From Rothia aerolata (lineage in GTDB: Bacteria > Actinomycetota > Actinomycetes > Actinomycetales > Micrococcaceae), in the NCBI RefSeq assembly GCF_014635585.1, contig NZ_BMDC01000001.1, positions 906,139 to 970,138 of the forward strand: DNA of 64,000 nucleotides, read 5' to 3'. Below the pieces are notes generated by a model. The model was not told where the DNA came from, ran no database searches, and was given only the letters and a program-made list of their open reading frames with translations. The translations under genes were made by a program, and so were the position numbers. Shown here one piece after another: positions 54,735 through 63,460 of the stretch. Each line of letters opens with the position of its first letter. Within the stretch, counting starts at the first letter, position 1.

Positions 54735-56225
54735 ATGGGGGAAATTTCGTTGGGTAACGAAGCCATTATTGAAGAACGCTGGGCAGAGTCTCGCACCAAC
54801 CGTACCTGGTTGCCCAAGATTCTCGCCGCTCTCAATATTGGCGATTTTATAGCTATTGCCGTCAGCATTATTATTGCCCACCTGGTTAGCTTCGGTTTCC
54901 GCGACGCCAACGTGGTGCTGCGCTTCGATACCGAGTGGAACTACATCGCCACCGGCTTTGTGATCGGTGCCCTCTGGTGGGTGGCCGTAGGGCTTTCAAG
55001 CTCCCGCAACGTGCGCTATCTGGGCCAGGGTTCAGACGAATACCGGCTGGTTTTCAAGTCTACCCTCTACTTCTTTGCCGCCATTGCGATCTTTTCCTAC
55101 CTCACCAAGGTTGATTTCGCCCGCTCCTACATTCTGCTGACCCTACCTCTGGGCATCTTCTTCCTGCTGCTTGAGCGCTGGCTGCTGCGGCAGATTCTGG
55201 TGAGCTGGCGCAAGCGGGGCCGGGCGCTCACCCGCGTCATGGTTGTCTCTGACGATACCTCCGGTGCCCACCTCTATGACACCCTCTCCGGCGCCCAGCT
55301 CTCGGGCCTTTCTCCCGTGGCCTTCTACTTTCCCGGCTTTCCCGCTGGAACCGTCATTCCCGGCTACGACCAGCCGGTTTTGGGCTACTCCACCGATTCC
55401 CGCGCTATCGTTGAAGCCTGCCGGGAAAACAACATTCACGCGGTAGCTGTTTCCTCGGGCCACCGCCTGACCCCCAAAGAGCTCCGCGCTCTGGGCTGGG
55501 ATCTTGCCGCCGCCCACATTAAGCTCATCATGGCACCGGCAACCACCGACATCGCAGGCCCCCGTCTGCATACCCAGCCGCTCAACGGCGTCCCGCTCAT
55601 TCACGTTTCAACTCCGCGCATGGAGGGCTTTGCAGCCTTCCTCAAGCGCGCTATCGACATTCTGGCCTCGGGCCTGGGCCTGATTATGCTCTCGCCCCTG
55701 CTGTTAGTGGTGGGTCTGATCGTGAAGCTGGACGGCGGACCTATCTTCTTCCTGCAGGAGCGGGTGGGCTACCGCGGCCGCCCCTTCCACATGATTAAGT
55801 TCCGCTCCATGGTCACCAACGCCGAGGAGCTGAAAAAGGAACTCATGTCGCAGAACGAAGGCAACGGCGTGCTCTTCAAGATGGCCAATGACCCGCGTAT
55901 TACCAAGATTGGTCGCTTTATTCGCAAGTACTCCATCGACGAGCTGCCGCAGCTCTGGAATGTCTTTATTGGCGATATGTCCCTGGTGGGCCCGAGGCCT
56001 CCGCTGACCTCCGAGGTGGCGCAGTATGAGGAAGACGCCTACCGCCGCCTGTTGGTCAAGCCCGGCATCACCGGCCTCTGGCAGGTCTCAGGCCGCTCCA
56101 ACCTCTCCTGGGAGGAATCAATCCGCCTGGATCTCTACTACGTGGAGAACTGGTCTGTGGTGGGTGACTTTGTGATTCTTTTCCGCACCGTGAAGGCTGT
56201 TTTTGCGAAGGACGGCGCCTACTAA
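54735..56225 (+). CDS. WbaP-type undecaprenyl-phosphate sugar transferase
   Basis: Initiating glycosyltransferase for exo- or surface polysaccharide: four or five N-terminal spans (IGDFIAIAVSIIIAHLVSF and others), a CoA-binding-like middle domain, and the C-terminal bacterial sugar transferase domain with KRAIDILASGLGLIMLSPLL, RVGYRGRPFHMIKFRSM, SIDELPQLWNVFIGDMSLVG and KPGITGLWQVSGRSN. The last three motifs are the catalytic core. The transferred sugar is unknown (galactose-1-P or glucose-1-P are usual). Polysaccharide export genes are not nearby. Its end overlaps nnrD convergently by 4 bp. Confidence 0.93.
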   Translation: MGEISLGNEAIIEERWAESRTNRTWLPKILAALNIGDFIAIAVSIIIAHLVSFGFRDANVVLRFDTEWNYIATGFVIGALWWVAVGLSSSRNVRYLGQGSDEYRLVFKSTLYFFAAIAIFSYLTKVDFARSYILLTLPLGIFFLLLERWLLRQILVSWRKRGRALTRVMVVSDDTSGAHLYDTLSGAQLSGLSPVAFYFPGFPAGTVIPGYDQPVLGYSTDSRAIVEACRENNIHAVAVSSGHRLTPKELRALGWDLAAAHIKLIMAPATTDIAGPRLHTQPLNGVPLIHVSTPRMEGFAAFLKRAIDILASGLGLIMLSPLLLVVGLIVKLDGGPIFFLQERVGYRGRPFHMIKFRSMVTNAEELKKELMSQNEGNGVLFKMANDPRITKIGRFIRKYSIDELPQLWNVFIGDMSLVGPRPPLTSEVAQYEEDAYRRLLVKPGITGLWQVSGRSNLSWEESIRLDLYYVENWSVVGDFVILFRTVKAVFAKDGAY

Positions 56226-57163
56226 AGCGAGCGTAGCAGCTGCGCCAGGGCCGCGGGGATTTTTTCCGCCACGAGGCTCGGCGGGGTAGGCCCGGCAGCC
56301 TCTCCCCCGTGCACGGCCAGGGCGGCGAGGTTGTGGAGTCGCACGGCGGTTGCCGCCAAACGGCTGTAGAATTCTGCGCCCAACTCTTCGGGTTTCTCGG
56401 GGCTGTTCTGCCGCGCTATCGCCTGGACCAGCAGAGAGCCCAGAATTCCGGTGAGGGTATCGCCGCTACCGGCGGTAGCAAGCCAGGGAGTCTGACCCAC
56501 CACTTTGAGAACCGGAGCATCACCGCTGGCAATATGCGTGCTGGCGCCCTTGAGTAGCACTGTTGCCCCGGTAAGGCGCGCAGCCTGACTGGCCCAGAAG
56601 ACCGGGTCTGCCTCGATGTCGGCTCGGTCGGGTGCTGACCGTTGCACCGTTTTCTTCCACTCCTCTTCCAGCATCACCGCCAGCCATCGGAAGAGCTGTT
56701 CCATCTCCCCGGCGTGGGGAGTCAAAATCTTGTGCACGCCCAGTTTTCCGTTAAGTCCAACCCAGCGGGCGGCAATGTCTACCGCGGCGGCGTCCAAGAC
56801 CGCAGCTTCCCTCGCCTGAACGGCGTGGGTGAGGGCGAGCTCCCTTGCCTCTCCCGTAGCACCGGACCCGGCAGCCCAGGCCTGCACATGGAGTTGCTCG
56901 GGCGGCACGGTTGAGCAAACCACCTCGGGCTGGTGAAGCTGCACCCTGAAATTCAGCGCTTCGTCCCCCACAAAACGAACCATACCCGCTCCGGTATACA
57001 CCGCAGCACGGGAGGACATCAAGGCTGCCCCGGGATAGTCATTGCTGCCGGTTATCAAGCCCAGAACCCCGCGGGTGTACTTGTGGTCCTCTACCTGGGG
57101 CCGGGGGTAGGCACGGGCCAGTTCTTGGTCGCCGGGTTCGTGGATTTCTGGGGAGCCAGTCAT
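56222..57163 (-). CDS. nnrD: ADP-dependent NAD(P)H-hydrate dehydratase
   Basis: Ribokinase-fold enzyme that repairs hydrated NAD(P)H. HKYTRGVLGLITGSNDYPGAA at the N-terminus, HKILTPHAGEMEQLF (PHAGE motif), TVLLKGASTHI and WLATAGSGDTLTGILG (GSGD with catalytic Asp) are diagnostic. The epimerase domain of the bifunctional Nnr protein is absent, so this is the stand-alone dehydratase. It sits between acpS and, on the opposite strand, the sugar transferase. Confidence 0.93.
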   Translation of the reverse strand: MTGSPEIHEPGDQELARAYPRPQVEDHKYTRGVLGLITGSNDYPGAALMSSRAAVYTGAGMVRFVGDEALNFRVQLHQPEVVCSTVPPEQLHVQAWAAGSGATGEARELALTHAVQAREAAVLDAAAVDIAARWVGLNGKLGVHKILTPHAGEMEQLFRWLAVMLEEEWKKTVQRSAPDRADIEADPVFWASQAARLTGATVLLKGASTHIASGDAPVLKVVGQTPWLATAGSGDTLTGILGSLLVQAIARQNSPEKPEELGAEFYSRLAATAVRLHNLAALAVHGGEAAGPTPPSLVAEKIPAALAQLLRSL

Positions 57164-57187
57164 GGGAATCCTTCTCTACCTTGGAAT

Positions 57188-57631
57188 CTATGGTTGGAGC
57201 GAAGCGGCCGAGGGGTCTCGCGGCACCAGGCCCCGGCCCTCAGGGTCAATACGGGAGAGAATCAAAAGTTCTTCATCGCTCAAATGCTCGGCGACCACCG
57301 AGGCTATCGCTACCGGGTCATCGTGGGTCATGGTGAGGTGCCACCGGTTAATACCCAGCCGAGCCGCCGCCTCAGCAACGGTTCCCTCCGCAACCACGTA
57401 GGGGGCGCCGTCCTCGGTATTCTCAATCCAGCAGTGCTGCCAGACCATACCCGCCGGGGCGCGCAGGGCCTTGGCAACCGCCTCTTTCGCGGCAAAACGG
57501 GCGGCGAGCGAGCGCAGGTTCAGGCCGCGCTCGTGCTCAACAAAAACCCTCTGGAGCAGGGCGGGGTTGCGTTCAATAATTTTCTCGAACCGCGGGATAT
57601 TGACCACGTCGATTCCGGTTCCGATGATCAT
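57188..57631 (-). CDS. acpS: Holo-[acyl-carrier-protein] synthase
   Basis: Transfers phosphopantetheine from CoA to acyl-carrier protein. MIIGTGIDVVNIPRFEKIIE with the Mg2+-binding Asp, and FAAKEAVAKALRAPAG with the Glu-Lys pair, are the two AcpS motifs. 147 residues, slightly long at the C-terminus. It lies 24 bp upstream of nnrD in the order glmS-acpS-nnrD, a standard actinobacterial arrangement. Confidence 0.95.
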   Translation of the reverse strand: MIIGTGIDVVNIPRFEKIIERNPALLQRVFVEHERGLNLRSLAARFAAKEAVAKALRAPAGMVWQHCWIENTEDGAPYVVAEGTVAEAAARLGINRWHLTMTHDDPVAIASVVAEHLSDEELLILSRIDPEGRGLVPRDPSAASLQP

Positions 57632-57646
57632 ATAGCCAGTTTAAAG

Positions 57647-57685
57647 CACGGGCGGCACCCGCGCAGAAAGCGGGTGCCGCCCGTG
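57647..57685 (-). terminator. Strong glmS terminator
   Basis: Perfect 16-bp GC-rich arms CACGGGCGGCACCCGC (57647-57662) and its complement (57670-57685) with a 7-nt loop. Immediately downstream of glmS; the minus strand continues CTTTAAACT. Confidence 0.9.
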
Positions 57686-57700
57686 TAGGTGCCCGAGAGA

Positions 57701-59584
57701 TTACTCTACGGTCACTGACTTCGCCAGGTTACGGGGCTGGTCTACGTCATAACCCTTAGCTCCGGCCAGAGCGCAGGCAAAGATCTGCAGGGGCACGGTG
57801 GCCAGCAGGGGCTGAAGCAGGGTGGGTGCCTCAGGAACGTAGATTACGGTGTCGGAGTAGGGCTTAACAGCCTCATCGCCCTCTTCGGCAATCACGATGG
57901 TGCGGGCACCGCGGGCACGGATTTCCTGGATGTTAGAAACAACCTTGGAGTGCAGAGAATCCCGACCGCGAGGTGAAGGAACCACCACAAAAACGGGGAG
58001 GTCTTCTTCAATCAGAGCGATGGGGCCGTGCTTGAGCTCGCCAGCGGCAAAACCCTCTGCGTGAATGTAGGCAATTTCCTTGAGCTTGAGCGCGCCTTCC
58101 ATAGCCACGGGGAAGCCCACGTGGCGACCCAGGAAGAGCACAGACTCTTCCTCTGCCATGGCACGGCCCAGGTTCTTCACCTGGTCTTCGTTGTCAATCA
58201 CGCGCTGAATCTTATCGGGCATAGCCTCCAGTTCGCGCAAGATTTCGCGGACTTCGTCCTTGTACTTGTTACCGCGCAGCTGGGCCAGGTAGAGGCCAAG
58301 CACGTAGGTTGCGGTAATCTGCGCCAGGAAGGCCTTGGTCGATGCCACCGCAATCTCGGGGCCCGCGTGGGTGTAGAGGGCTGCGTCAGATTCACGGGGC
58401 AGGGTTGAACCGTTGGTGTTGCAGATAGAGATAACCTTCGCGCCCTGCTCCTGGGCGTGGCGAACCGCCATGAGGGTATCCATGGTCTCACCGGACTGGG
58501 AGATAGCCACCACCAGAGTCTTCTCGTTGACGATGGGGTCGCGGTAGCGGAACTCGTGGGCCAGCTCAACCTCGGTGGGAATACGGCACCAGTGCTCGAT
58601 AGCGTAGCGCGCCACGTTACCGGCGTAGGCTGCGGTACCGCAGGCAACCACAATAATCTTGTCGATAGAGCGCAGAACTGACTCGTCGATCTTCAGTTCG
58701 TCGAGGGTCAGCTCGCCCTTCTCGTTGAGGCGGCCCAGCAGAGTGTCGCGGACGGCGGCGGGCTGGTCGTGAATTTCCTTGTCCATGAAGGAATCAAAGC
58801 CACCCTTTTCAGCGGCAGCGGCATCCCACTCAATGGTGTAGGGCTTGCCCTCGGCGGGCTTGCCGTCAAAGTCAATGATGGAGTAATCGGTAGCGGTGAT
58901 GGTCACCAGCTGGTCCTGACCCATCTCAACAGCTGACTTGGTGTAGTCGATGAAGCCGGAGACGTCGGAGCCCAGGAAGTTTTCGTTCTCGCCCAGACCA
59001 ATCACCAGCGGAGAGTTGCGGCGGGTTGCCACCACGCGGTCGGGGTGGTCAACGTGCATAGCCAGGATGGTGAAGGCACCTTCCAGACGGCGGGAGGCCA
59101 GGCGCACCGCTTCGGTGAGGTTCTTCGAATCGAGCTTGTTATAGATGGAGGCAATCAAAGCGCCGGAAACCTCGGTATCGGTCTCGGAGCGGAACTCAAA
59201 GCCTTCTTCCAGCAGCTCAGCCCGAAGCTCTGCAAAGTTTTCGATAATACCGTTGTGCACCACTGCCAGCTTGCCGCCGTCTACCACGTGGGGGTGGGCG
59301 TTACCGTCGGTGGGGCCACCGTGGGTTGCCCAGCGGGTATGGCCGATGCCAATTTGTGAAGTTGAGAGGGGGGATGCTTCAACTTCATTTTCTAGGTTAA
59401 CGAGCTTGCCTGCCTTCTTACGGTACTCAATCTCGCCATCGCCGATTACGGCGATGCCGGCTGAGTCGTAGCCTCGGTATTCGAGGCGGCGCAGACCTTC
59501 GATGATCACGTCGTAGGCGTCATGATCGAACTTTTTACCGTCCGGGGTGGGGCCCAGACCAACATATCCAACAATTCCACACAT
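57701..59584 (-). CDS. glmS: Glutamine-fructose-6-phosphate aminotransferase (isomerising)
   Basis: Makes glucosamine-6-phosphate for peptidoglycan. The N-terminal class II amidotransferase begins MCGIVGYVG, so Cys2 becomes the nucleophile after Met removal; RRLEYRGYDSAGIAV and TRWATHGGPTDGNAHPH follow. Two SIS domains contain VVACGTAAYAGNVARYAIE and VVAISQSGETMDTLMAVRHA. The last lines up with the family C-terminus DQPRNLAKSVTVE. No glmS ribozyme sequence is seen upstream; divergent from coaA. Confidence 0.97.
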   Translation of the reverse strand: MCGIVGYVGLGPTPDGKKFDHDAYDVIIEGLRRLEYRGYDSAGIAVIGDGEIEYRKKAGKLVNLENEVEASPLSTSQIGIGHTRWATHGGPTDGNAHPHVVDGGKLAVVHNGIIENFAELRAELLEEGFEFRSETDTEVSGALIASIYNKLDSKNLTEAVRLASRRLEGAFTILAMHVDHPDRVVATRRNSPLVIGLGENENFLGSDVSGFIDYTKSAVEMGQDQLVTITATDYSIIDFDGKPAEGKPYTIEWDAAAAEKGGFDSFMDKEIHDQPAAVRDTLLGRLNEKGELTLDELKIDESVLRSIDKIIVVACGTAAYAGNVARYAIEHWCRIPTEVELAHEFRYRDPIVNEKTLVVAISQSGETMDTLMAVRHAQEQGAKVISICNTNGSTLPRESDAALYTHAGPEIAVASTKAFLAQITATYVLGLYLAQLRGNKYKDEVREILRELEAMPDKIQRVIDNEDQVKNLGRAMAEEESVLFLGRHVGFPVAMEGALKLKEIAYIHAEGFAAGELKHGPIALIEEDLPVFVVVPSPRGRDSLHSKVVSNIQEIRARGARTIVIAEEGDEAVKPYSDTVIYVPEAPTLLQPLLATVPLQIFACALAGAKGYDVDQPRNLAKSVTVE

Positions 59585-59688
59585 AGGTGCAATAATACCT
59601 GACCGACCTAGCGAAAGCAGTGTGATGCGCTATAGCGACCCCTGCGCCTTCATAAGTTGGCATGTTAGGGCTGGGATGAGCTTTCTCC

Positions 59689-59703
59689 TATAAAATAGAG
59701 CAA
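59689..59703 (+). promoter_or_regulatory. coaA promoter, possibly leaderless
   Basis: TATAAA at 59689-59694 is a good -10 element and the ATG of coaA begins 9 bp later, so transcription would begin at or next to the start codon. No ribosome-binding site is seen before the ATG. Confidence 0.45.
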
Positions 59704-60654
59704 ATGGGCTCCCTATTGCACAAGTACTCGCCTTTTATCGAGCTGGACCGCCACACCTGGTCTCGTCTAGCCGATACCATTGAGGTTCCCCTGAGCGAGG
59801 AGGAAATTGATTCTCTCCGGGGTCTGGGCGAAAAGCTAGATGTTGATGAGGTGCGGCAGGTCTACCTGCCGCTATCGCGTATGCTCAACCTCTACGTCAA
59901 TGCCACCAGCTCGCTCAACCACATGACCAACGATTTTCTGGGGGTCAGCCAGCAGCGGGTGCCCTTCGTTATCGGTGTTGCCGGTTCCGTTGCAGCGGGT
60001 AAATCCACCACGGCCCGTATTCTTCAGGCTCTTCTGAGCCGCTGGCCCTCCACCCCCAATGTGCAGCTGGTAACCACCGACGGTTTTCTCTATCCCAATG
60101 CTGAGCTTGAGCGGCGCGGCATTATGAACCGCAAGGGTTTCCCAGAATCCTATGACCGCCGCGCCCTGCTGAAATTCGTGGCCGATATTAAATCGGCGGC
60201 TCCCCTGGTAACCGCCCCCAAGTACTCCCACCTCTACTACGACATCATTGAGGGTGAGCGCATCGAGGTAACCTCCCCCGATGTTCTGATTGTGGAGGGG
60301 CTCAACGTGCTGGCTCCCGCGAAAACCGGCGGGAACGACAGGGCGGCTCTGGCGCTGAGCGATTTCTTCGATTTTTCCCTCTACGTCGATGCCCGCACCT
60401 CTGATATTGAGAAGTGGTATGTTGACCGCTTCCTCTCCCTGAAGCACTCTGCCTTCCAGAATCCCGATTCCTACTTCAACCGCTACGCCAACCTCTCTGA
60501 CGACCAAGCGGTTACCCTCGCCCGCTCCATCTGGAAAAATATTAACGAGCCCAACCTGGTAGAGAACGTGCGCCCCACTAGAGGCCGCGCCAAGCTCATT
60601 CTCTCCAAGGATTCCGACCATAAGATTTCGCGCGTTCTACTTCGCAAAAACTAG
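59704..60654 (+). CDS. coaA: Pantothenate kinase
   Basis: Type I CoaA, first enzyme of coenzyme A synthesis. The P-loop is [20 protein letters not shown], with [28 protein letters not shown] and [10 protein letters not shown] following in family order. Length 316 matches E. coli CoaA. Divergent from glmS. The M15 peptidase gene follows 23 bp downstream, possibly in one transcript. Confidence 0.95.
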   Translation: MGSLLHKYSPFIELDRHTWSRLADTIEVPLSEEEIDSLRGLGEKLDVDEVRQVYLPLSRMLNLYVNATSSLNHMTNDFLGVSQQRVPFVIGVAGSVAAGKSTTARILQALLSRWPSTPNVQLVTTDGFLYPNAELERRGIMNRKGFPESYDRRALLKFVADIKSAAPLVTAPKYSHLYYDIIEGERIEVTSPDVLIVEGLNVLAPAKTGGNDRAALALSDFFDFSLYVDARTSDIEKWYVDRFLSLKHSAFQNPDSYFNRYANLSDDQAVTLARSIWKNINEPNLVENVRPTRGRAKLILSKDSDHKISRVLLRKN

Positions 60655-60677
60655 CCTTATTCCCCAGGAGGTCAGCA

Positions 60678-61460
60678 GTGCCCGCACCCCGTTTTACCCG
60701 CAGAGCCGCCCTGACGGCCGGTACCGCCTGGGCACTGACGGCCTGCTCCGCCCAAGAAGCTGAGAAGGACGACGCCGCGGGAGGCTCCCCGAGTGCGAGC
60801 GGGCCCAGCGCAAGCGAATCTGGTTCGGTAGACACTAGCCCCGCCTCGCCAGCCGAGTCGGCGCCGTCCAGCTCTCGGAGCAATCTCGACCACGCTTCAC
60901 CCGACTCCCTCTCTGTGCTGGTCAATAAGCACTACCCGCTCTCGCCCCTGGACTGGGCACCGAACGACCTGGTGGACTTTGGCGGCGTGCAGCTGCGGGC
61001 CGAGGTGGCGCAGGCAGCCGAGCAGATGTTCTCCGCTGCGGCGCAGCAGGGGTTAGCACTGACTATGCTCAGCGGTTTCCGCTCCTATGACTATCAGATT
61101 CAGACCTACGACAACTGGGTAAATACCTACGGGCAGGAACAGGCAGATACCGCCTCTGCCCGGCCCGGTTACTCGGAGCACCAGACCGGCTTGGCCTTTG
61201 ACATTGGCTCGGCCGGTGGTTGCAACCTCCAGCCCTGCTTTGCCGAAACTCCCGAGGCGCAGTGGACAGCCGAGAACTGCCACAAGTTCGGTTTTGTTCT
61301 GCGCTTTCCCTACTGGCAGCACGAGACCACAGGCTACTATTTTGAATCCTGGCACTTTCGCTATATCGGTCGCGAGCAGGCGCAGAAATACAAAGATTCA
61401 GCGGCGGAAAACCTCGAATCGTTCTGGGGTTTTGAAGCCGCTGCCGACTATCAGAATTAA
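60678..61460 (+). CDS. VanY-like M15 D-alanyl-D-alanine carboxypeptidase, lipoprotein
   Basis: Signal: twin-arginine-like FTRRAALTAG and lipobox LTAC with Cys23, so a Tat- or Sec-exported lipoprotein. A Ser/Ala/Asp-rich linker follows. The peptidase domain has SGFRSYDYQIQTYDNW, then SEHQTGLAFDIGS (zinc His and Asp) and ESWHFRYIG (catalytic Glu/second His), the pattern of DD-carboxypeptidases such as VanY and DdcY. It trims peptidoglycan stem peptides outside the cell; the family also has a role in vancomycin resistance elsewhere, not implied here. GTG start after AGGAGG. Confidence 0.9.
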   Translation: MPAPRFTRRAALTAGTAWALTACSAQEAEKDDAAGGSPSASGPSASESGSVDTSPASPAESAPSSSRSNLDHASPDSLSVLVNKHYPLSPLDWAPNDLVDFGGVQLRAEVAQAAEQMFSAAAQQGLALTMLSGFRSYDYQIQTYDNWVNTYGQEQADTASARPGYSEHQTGLAFDIGSAGGCNLQPCFAETPEAQWTAENCHKFGFVLRFPYWQHETTGYYFESWHFRYIGREQAQKYKDSAAENLESFWGFEAAADYQN

Positions 61461-61599
61461 AAACTGAGAGCATTTTTAGCCAGACTGACTAGGTAAAACG
61501 AAAAACGTCACGCTCTTGTGAGCAAGTCCACTTACTTTTTCTGTAAATTATTTGCTACACCTATACCAAATCTGTCAAGTACTGGCTATTCTTATAACC

Positions 61600-61989
61600 A
61601 TGCTTAGTGGATTCAAAGACTTTATCACTCGCGGCAACGTTATCGACCTCGCTGTAGGTATGATCGTGGGCGCCGCCTTCACCACCGTTGTCAACGCCCT
61701 GGTAGAAAACATCCTGATGCCCGCCATCGCTATGATTTTCCAGGCACCCAACTTCGATTCTTGGCTGCAGTACGGTGACGTCAAGGTTGGCGTCTTCTTG
61801 ACTGCCGTTGTTAACTTCCTGCTGGTTGCAGCTGCCCTCTACTTCACCATTGTGATGCCCATCAACAAGATGAACGAGCGCCGCGCAGCCAAGCTGAACA
61901 CCGAGGAAATGGAAGAGGAAGACCCCCAGGTTGTTCTCCTCAAGGAAATCCGTGACTCACTGGTTGCTCAGAACCGCAACAACCTCTAA
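61600..61989 (+). CDS. mscL: Large-conductance mechanosensitive channel
   Basis: 129-residue MscL: MLSGFKDFITRGNVIDLAVGMIVGAAFTTVVN is the N-terminal helix and first span, LMPAIAMIFQAPNF and VGVFLTAVVNFLLVAAALYF the loop and second span, ending with the cytoplasmic helix VLLKEIRDSLVAQ. It opens at near-lytic tension and complements the MscS protein at 8419-9489. ATG at 61600; an upstream GTG-like start is unlikely. A bidirectional terminator follows at 62024-62051. Confidence 0.95.
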   Translation: MLSGFKDFITRGNVIDLAVGMIVGAAFTTVVNALVENILMPAIAMIFQAPNFDSWLQYGDVKVGVFLTAVVNFLLVAAALYFTIVMPINKMNERRAAKLNTEEMEEEDPQVVLLKEIRDSLVAQNRNNL

Positions 61990-62023
61990 TCAATCTCTCA
62001 TCAATCACTCTAGATAAAAGCAA

Positions 62024-62051
62024 ATCCCCGCTTCCATCAGGAAGCGGGGAT
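62024..62051. terminator. Bidirectional terminator between mscL and glmM
   Basis: ATCCCCGCTTCC (62024-62035) and GGAAGCGGGGAT (62040-62051) form a perfect stem with an ATCA loop; T-runs flank both sides (GATTTTTGC on plus, GATTTGC on minus). It serves the convergent ends of mscL and glmM. Confidence 0.9.
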
Positions 62052-62074
62052 TTTTGCATGTGCTTTGAGGTGAG

Positions 62075-63436
62075 CTATGCGAGGGCCAGCTCCCGGTTCA
62101 CAATGTCTGCTAGGTGCTGGGCCACGGAATCGGCGGTCTCCTGGTCTTCTGCCTCAACCATCACCCGCACCACGGGTTCGGTGCCCGAGGGACGCAGGAG
62201 AACCCGGCCGGTATCGCCCAGGTTCTTCTCAACATCTGCGATAGCGCTCTGCAGAGTCTGGCAACCGTCCACACCGTACTTATCAACGTTTTTGACATTA
62301 ATGAGGGTCTGCGGGGTGGGCTGCATACGGCCGGCCAGCTCAGACAGGGGCAGACCGGTGTGGGCCACCTCGGCTGCTAAGTGCAGGCCGGTCAACACAC
62401 CGTCGCCGGTGGTGGCAAAGTCAGACATAATCACGTGCCCCGACTGCTCACCGCCCAGGTTAAAGCCGTTAGCGTTCATCGACTCCAGCACGTAGCGGTC
62501 GCCCACCGAGGTGCGCTCCAGCTTAATGCCCTGCTCCTTGAGGTAAATCTCCAGGCCCAGCGACGACATCACGGTGGCTACCAGGGTGTTGTCCTTGAGA
62601 CGGCCTGCCTCCTTCATGGCCACAGCCAGAATAGACATGATCTTATCGCCGTCTACCAGGTTGCCCTGCTCGTCCACCGCCATGCAGCGGTCAGCATCGC
62701 CGTCGTGGGCGATACCCAGGTCAGCGCCGTGGCGCACCACCGCCTGCTGTAGCTTCTCGGGGTGAGTCGAACCCACGCCGTCATTAATATTCACGCCGTC
62801 CGGCTCAGCGGCCAGCACCACAACCTCAGCGCCCAGCGTGCGGAAGGCGTCGGGGGAAACGCCAGAGGCCGCACCGTTAGCGCAGTCCAGAACAACCTTG
62901 AGTCCGTTAAGACGGCGGTGCTCGGGCATGGTTGAGAGCAGGTGAGTAATGTAGCGATCCTCGCCGTCAGCCAGCGGACGAATCCGCCCCACTTCCCCAC
63001 CGTAGGGAAAGCGGAAGTCAGCCGAGCGGTAGAGAGCCTCAATCTCGTCTTCCAGAGCATCATCGAGCTTCTTGCCGCCGCGGGCCAAGAACTTAATGCC
63101 GTTATCTTCAGCGGGGTTGTGCGATGCAGAAATCATCACACCAAAATCCGCGTCAGTTGCAGCAACCAGGTAGGCGGCAGCGGGGGTCGGCACCATGCCG
63201 GCATCCCACACATCCACACCCGATGCCGCAAAACCGGCCATCATTGCAGAGCCAATAAACTCACCGCTAATGCGAGAATCGTGAGCAATCACAGCCTTGG
63301 GGCGAGTTCCCTTTTCAACCGTATTGAACCCAAGGACGATGGACGCCGCCTGGGCCAGTTCCAGCGCCAGCTTAGGGGTAATCAGCTGGTTAGCGAGGCC
63401 GCGAACACCGTCGGTTCCAAATAATCTCTTAGACAT
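62075..63436 (-). CDS. glmM: Phosphoglucosamine mutase
   Basis: Converts glucosamine-6-P to glucosamine-1-P for UDP-GlcNAc. [14 protein letters not shown] at the N-terminus, the catalytic phosphoserine loop [17 protein letters not shown], the metal-binding DGDADR (in [17 protein letters not shown]) and the C-terminal [18 protein letters not shown] are all present. Begins at ATG 63436 (an in-frame TTG is adjacent). With glmS in the same window it covers two steps of amino-sugar synthesis. Confidence 0.96.
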   Translation of the reverse strand: MSKRLFGTDGVRGLANQLITPKLALELAQAASIVLGFNTVEKGTRPKAVIAHDSRISGEFIGSAMMAGFAASGVDVWDAGMVPTPAAAYLVAATDADFGVMISASHNPAEDNGIKFLARGGKKLDDALEDEIEALYRSADFRFPYGGEVGRIRPLADGEDRYITHLLSTMPEHRRLNGLKVVLDCANGAASGVSPDAFRTLGAEVVVLAAEPDGVNINDGVGSTHPEKLQQAVVRHGADLGIAHDGDADRCMAVDEQGNLVDGDKIMSILAVAMKEAGRLKDNTLVATVMSSLGLEIYLKEQGIKLERTSVGDRYVLESMNANGFNLGGEQSGHVIMSDFATTGDGVLTGLHLAAEVAHTGLPLSELAGRMQPTPQTLINVKNVDKYGVDGCQTLQSAIADVEKNLGDTGRVLLRPSGTEPVVRVMVEAEDQETADSVAQHLADIVNRELALA

Positions 63437-63460
63437 CAAAGTAATTCTACGCCTTAAAGA

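Noticed and set aside
59585-59703. glmS ribozyme or glucosamine-6-phosphate riboswitch upstream of glmS
   Set aside because: The 119-bp divergent spacer to coaA is short and lacks the glmS ribozyme core; such ribozymes are mainly a firmicute feature.
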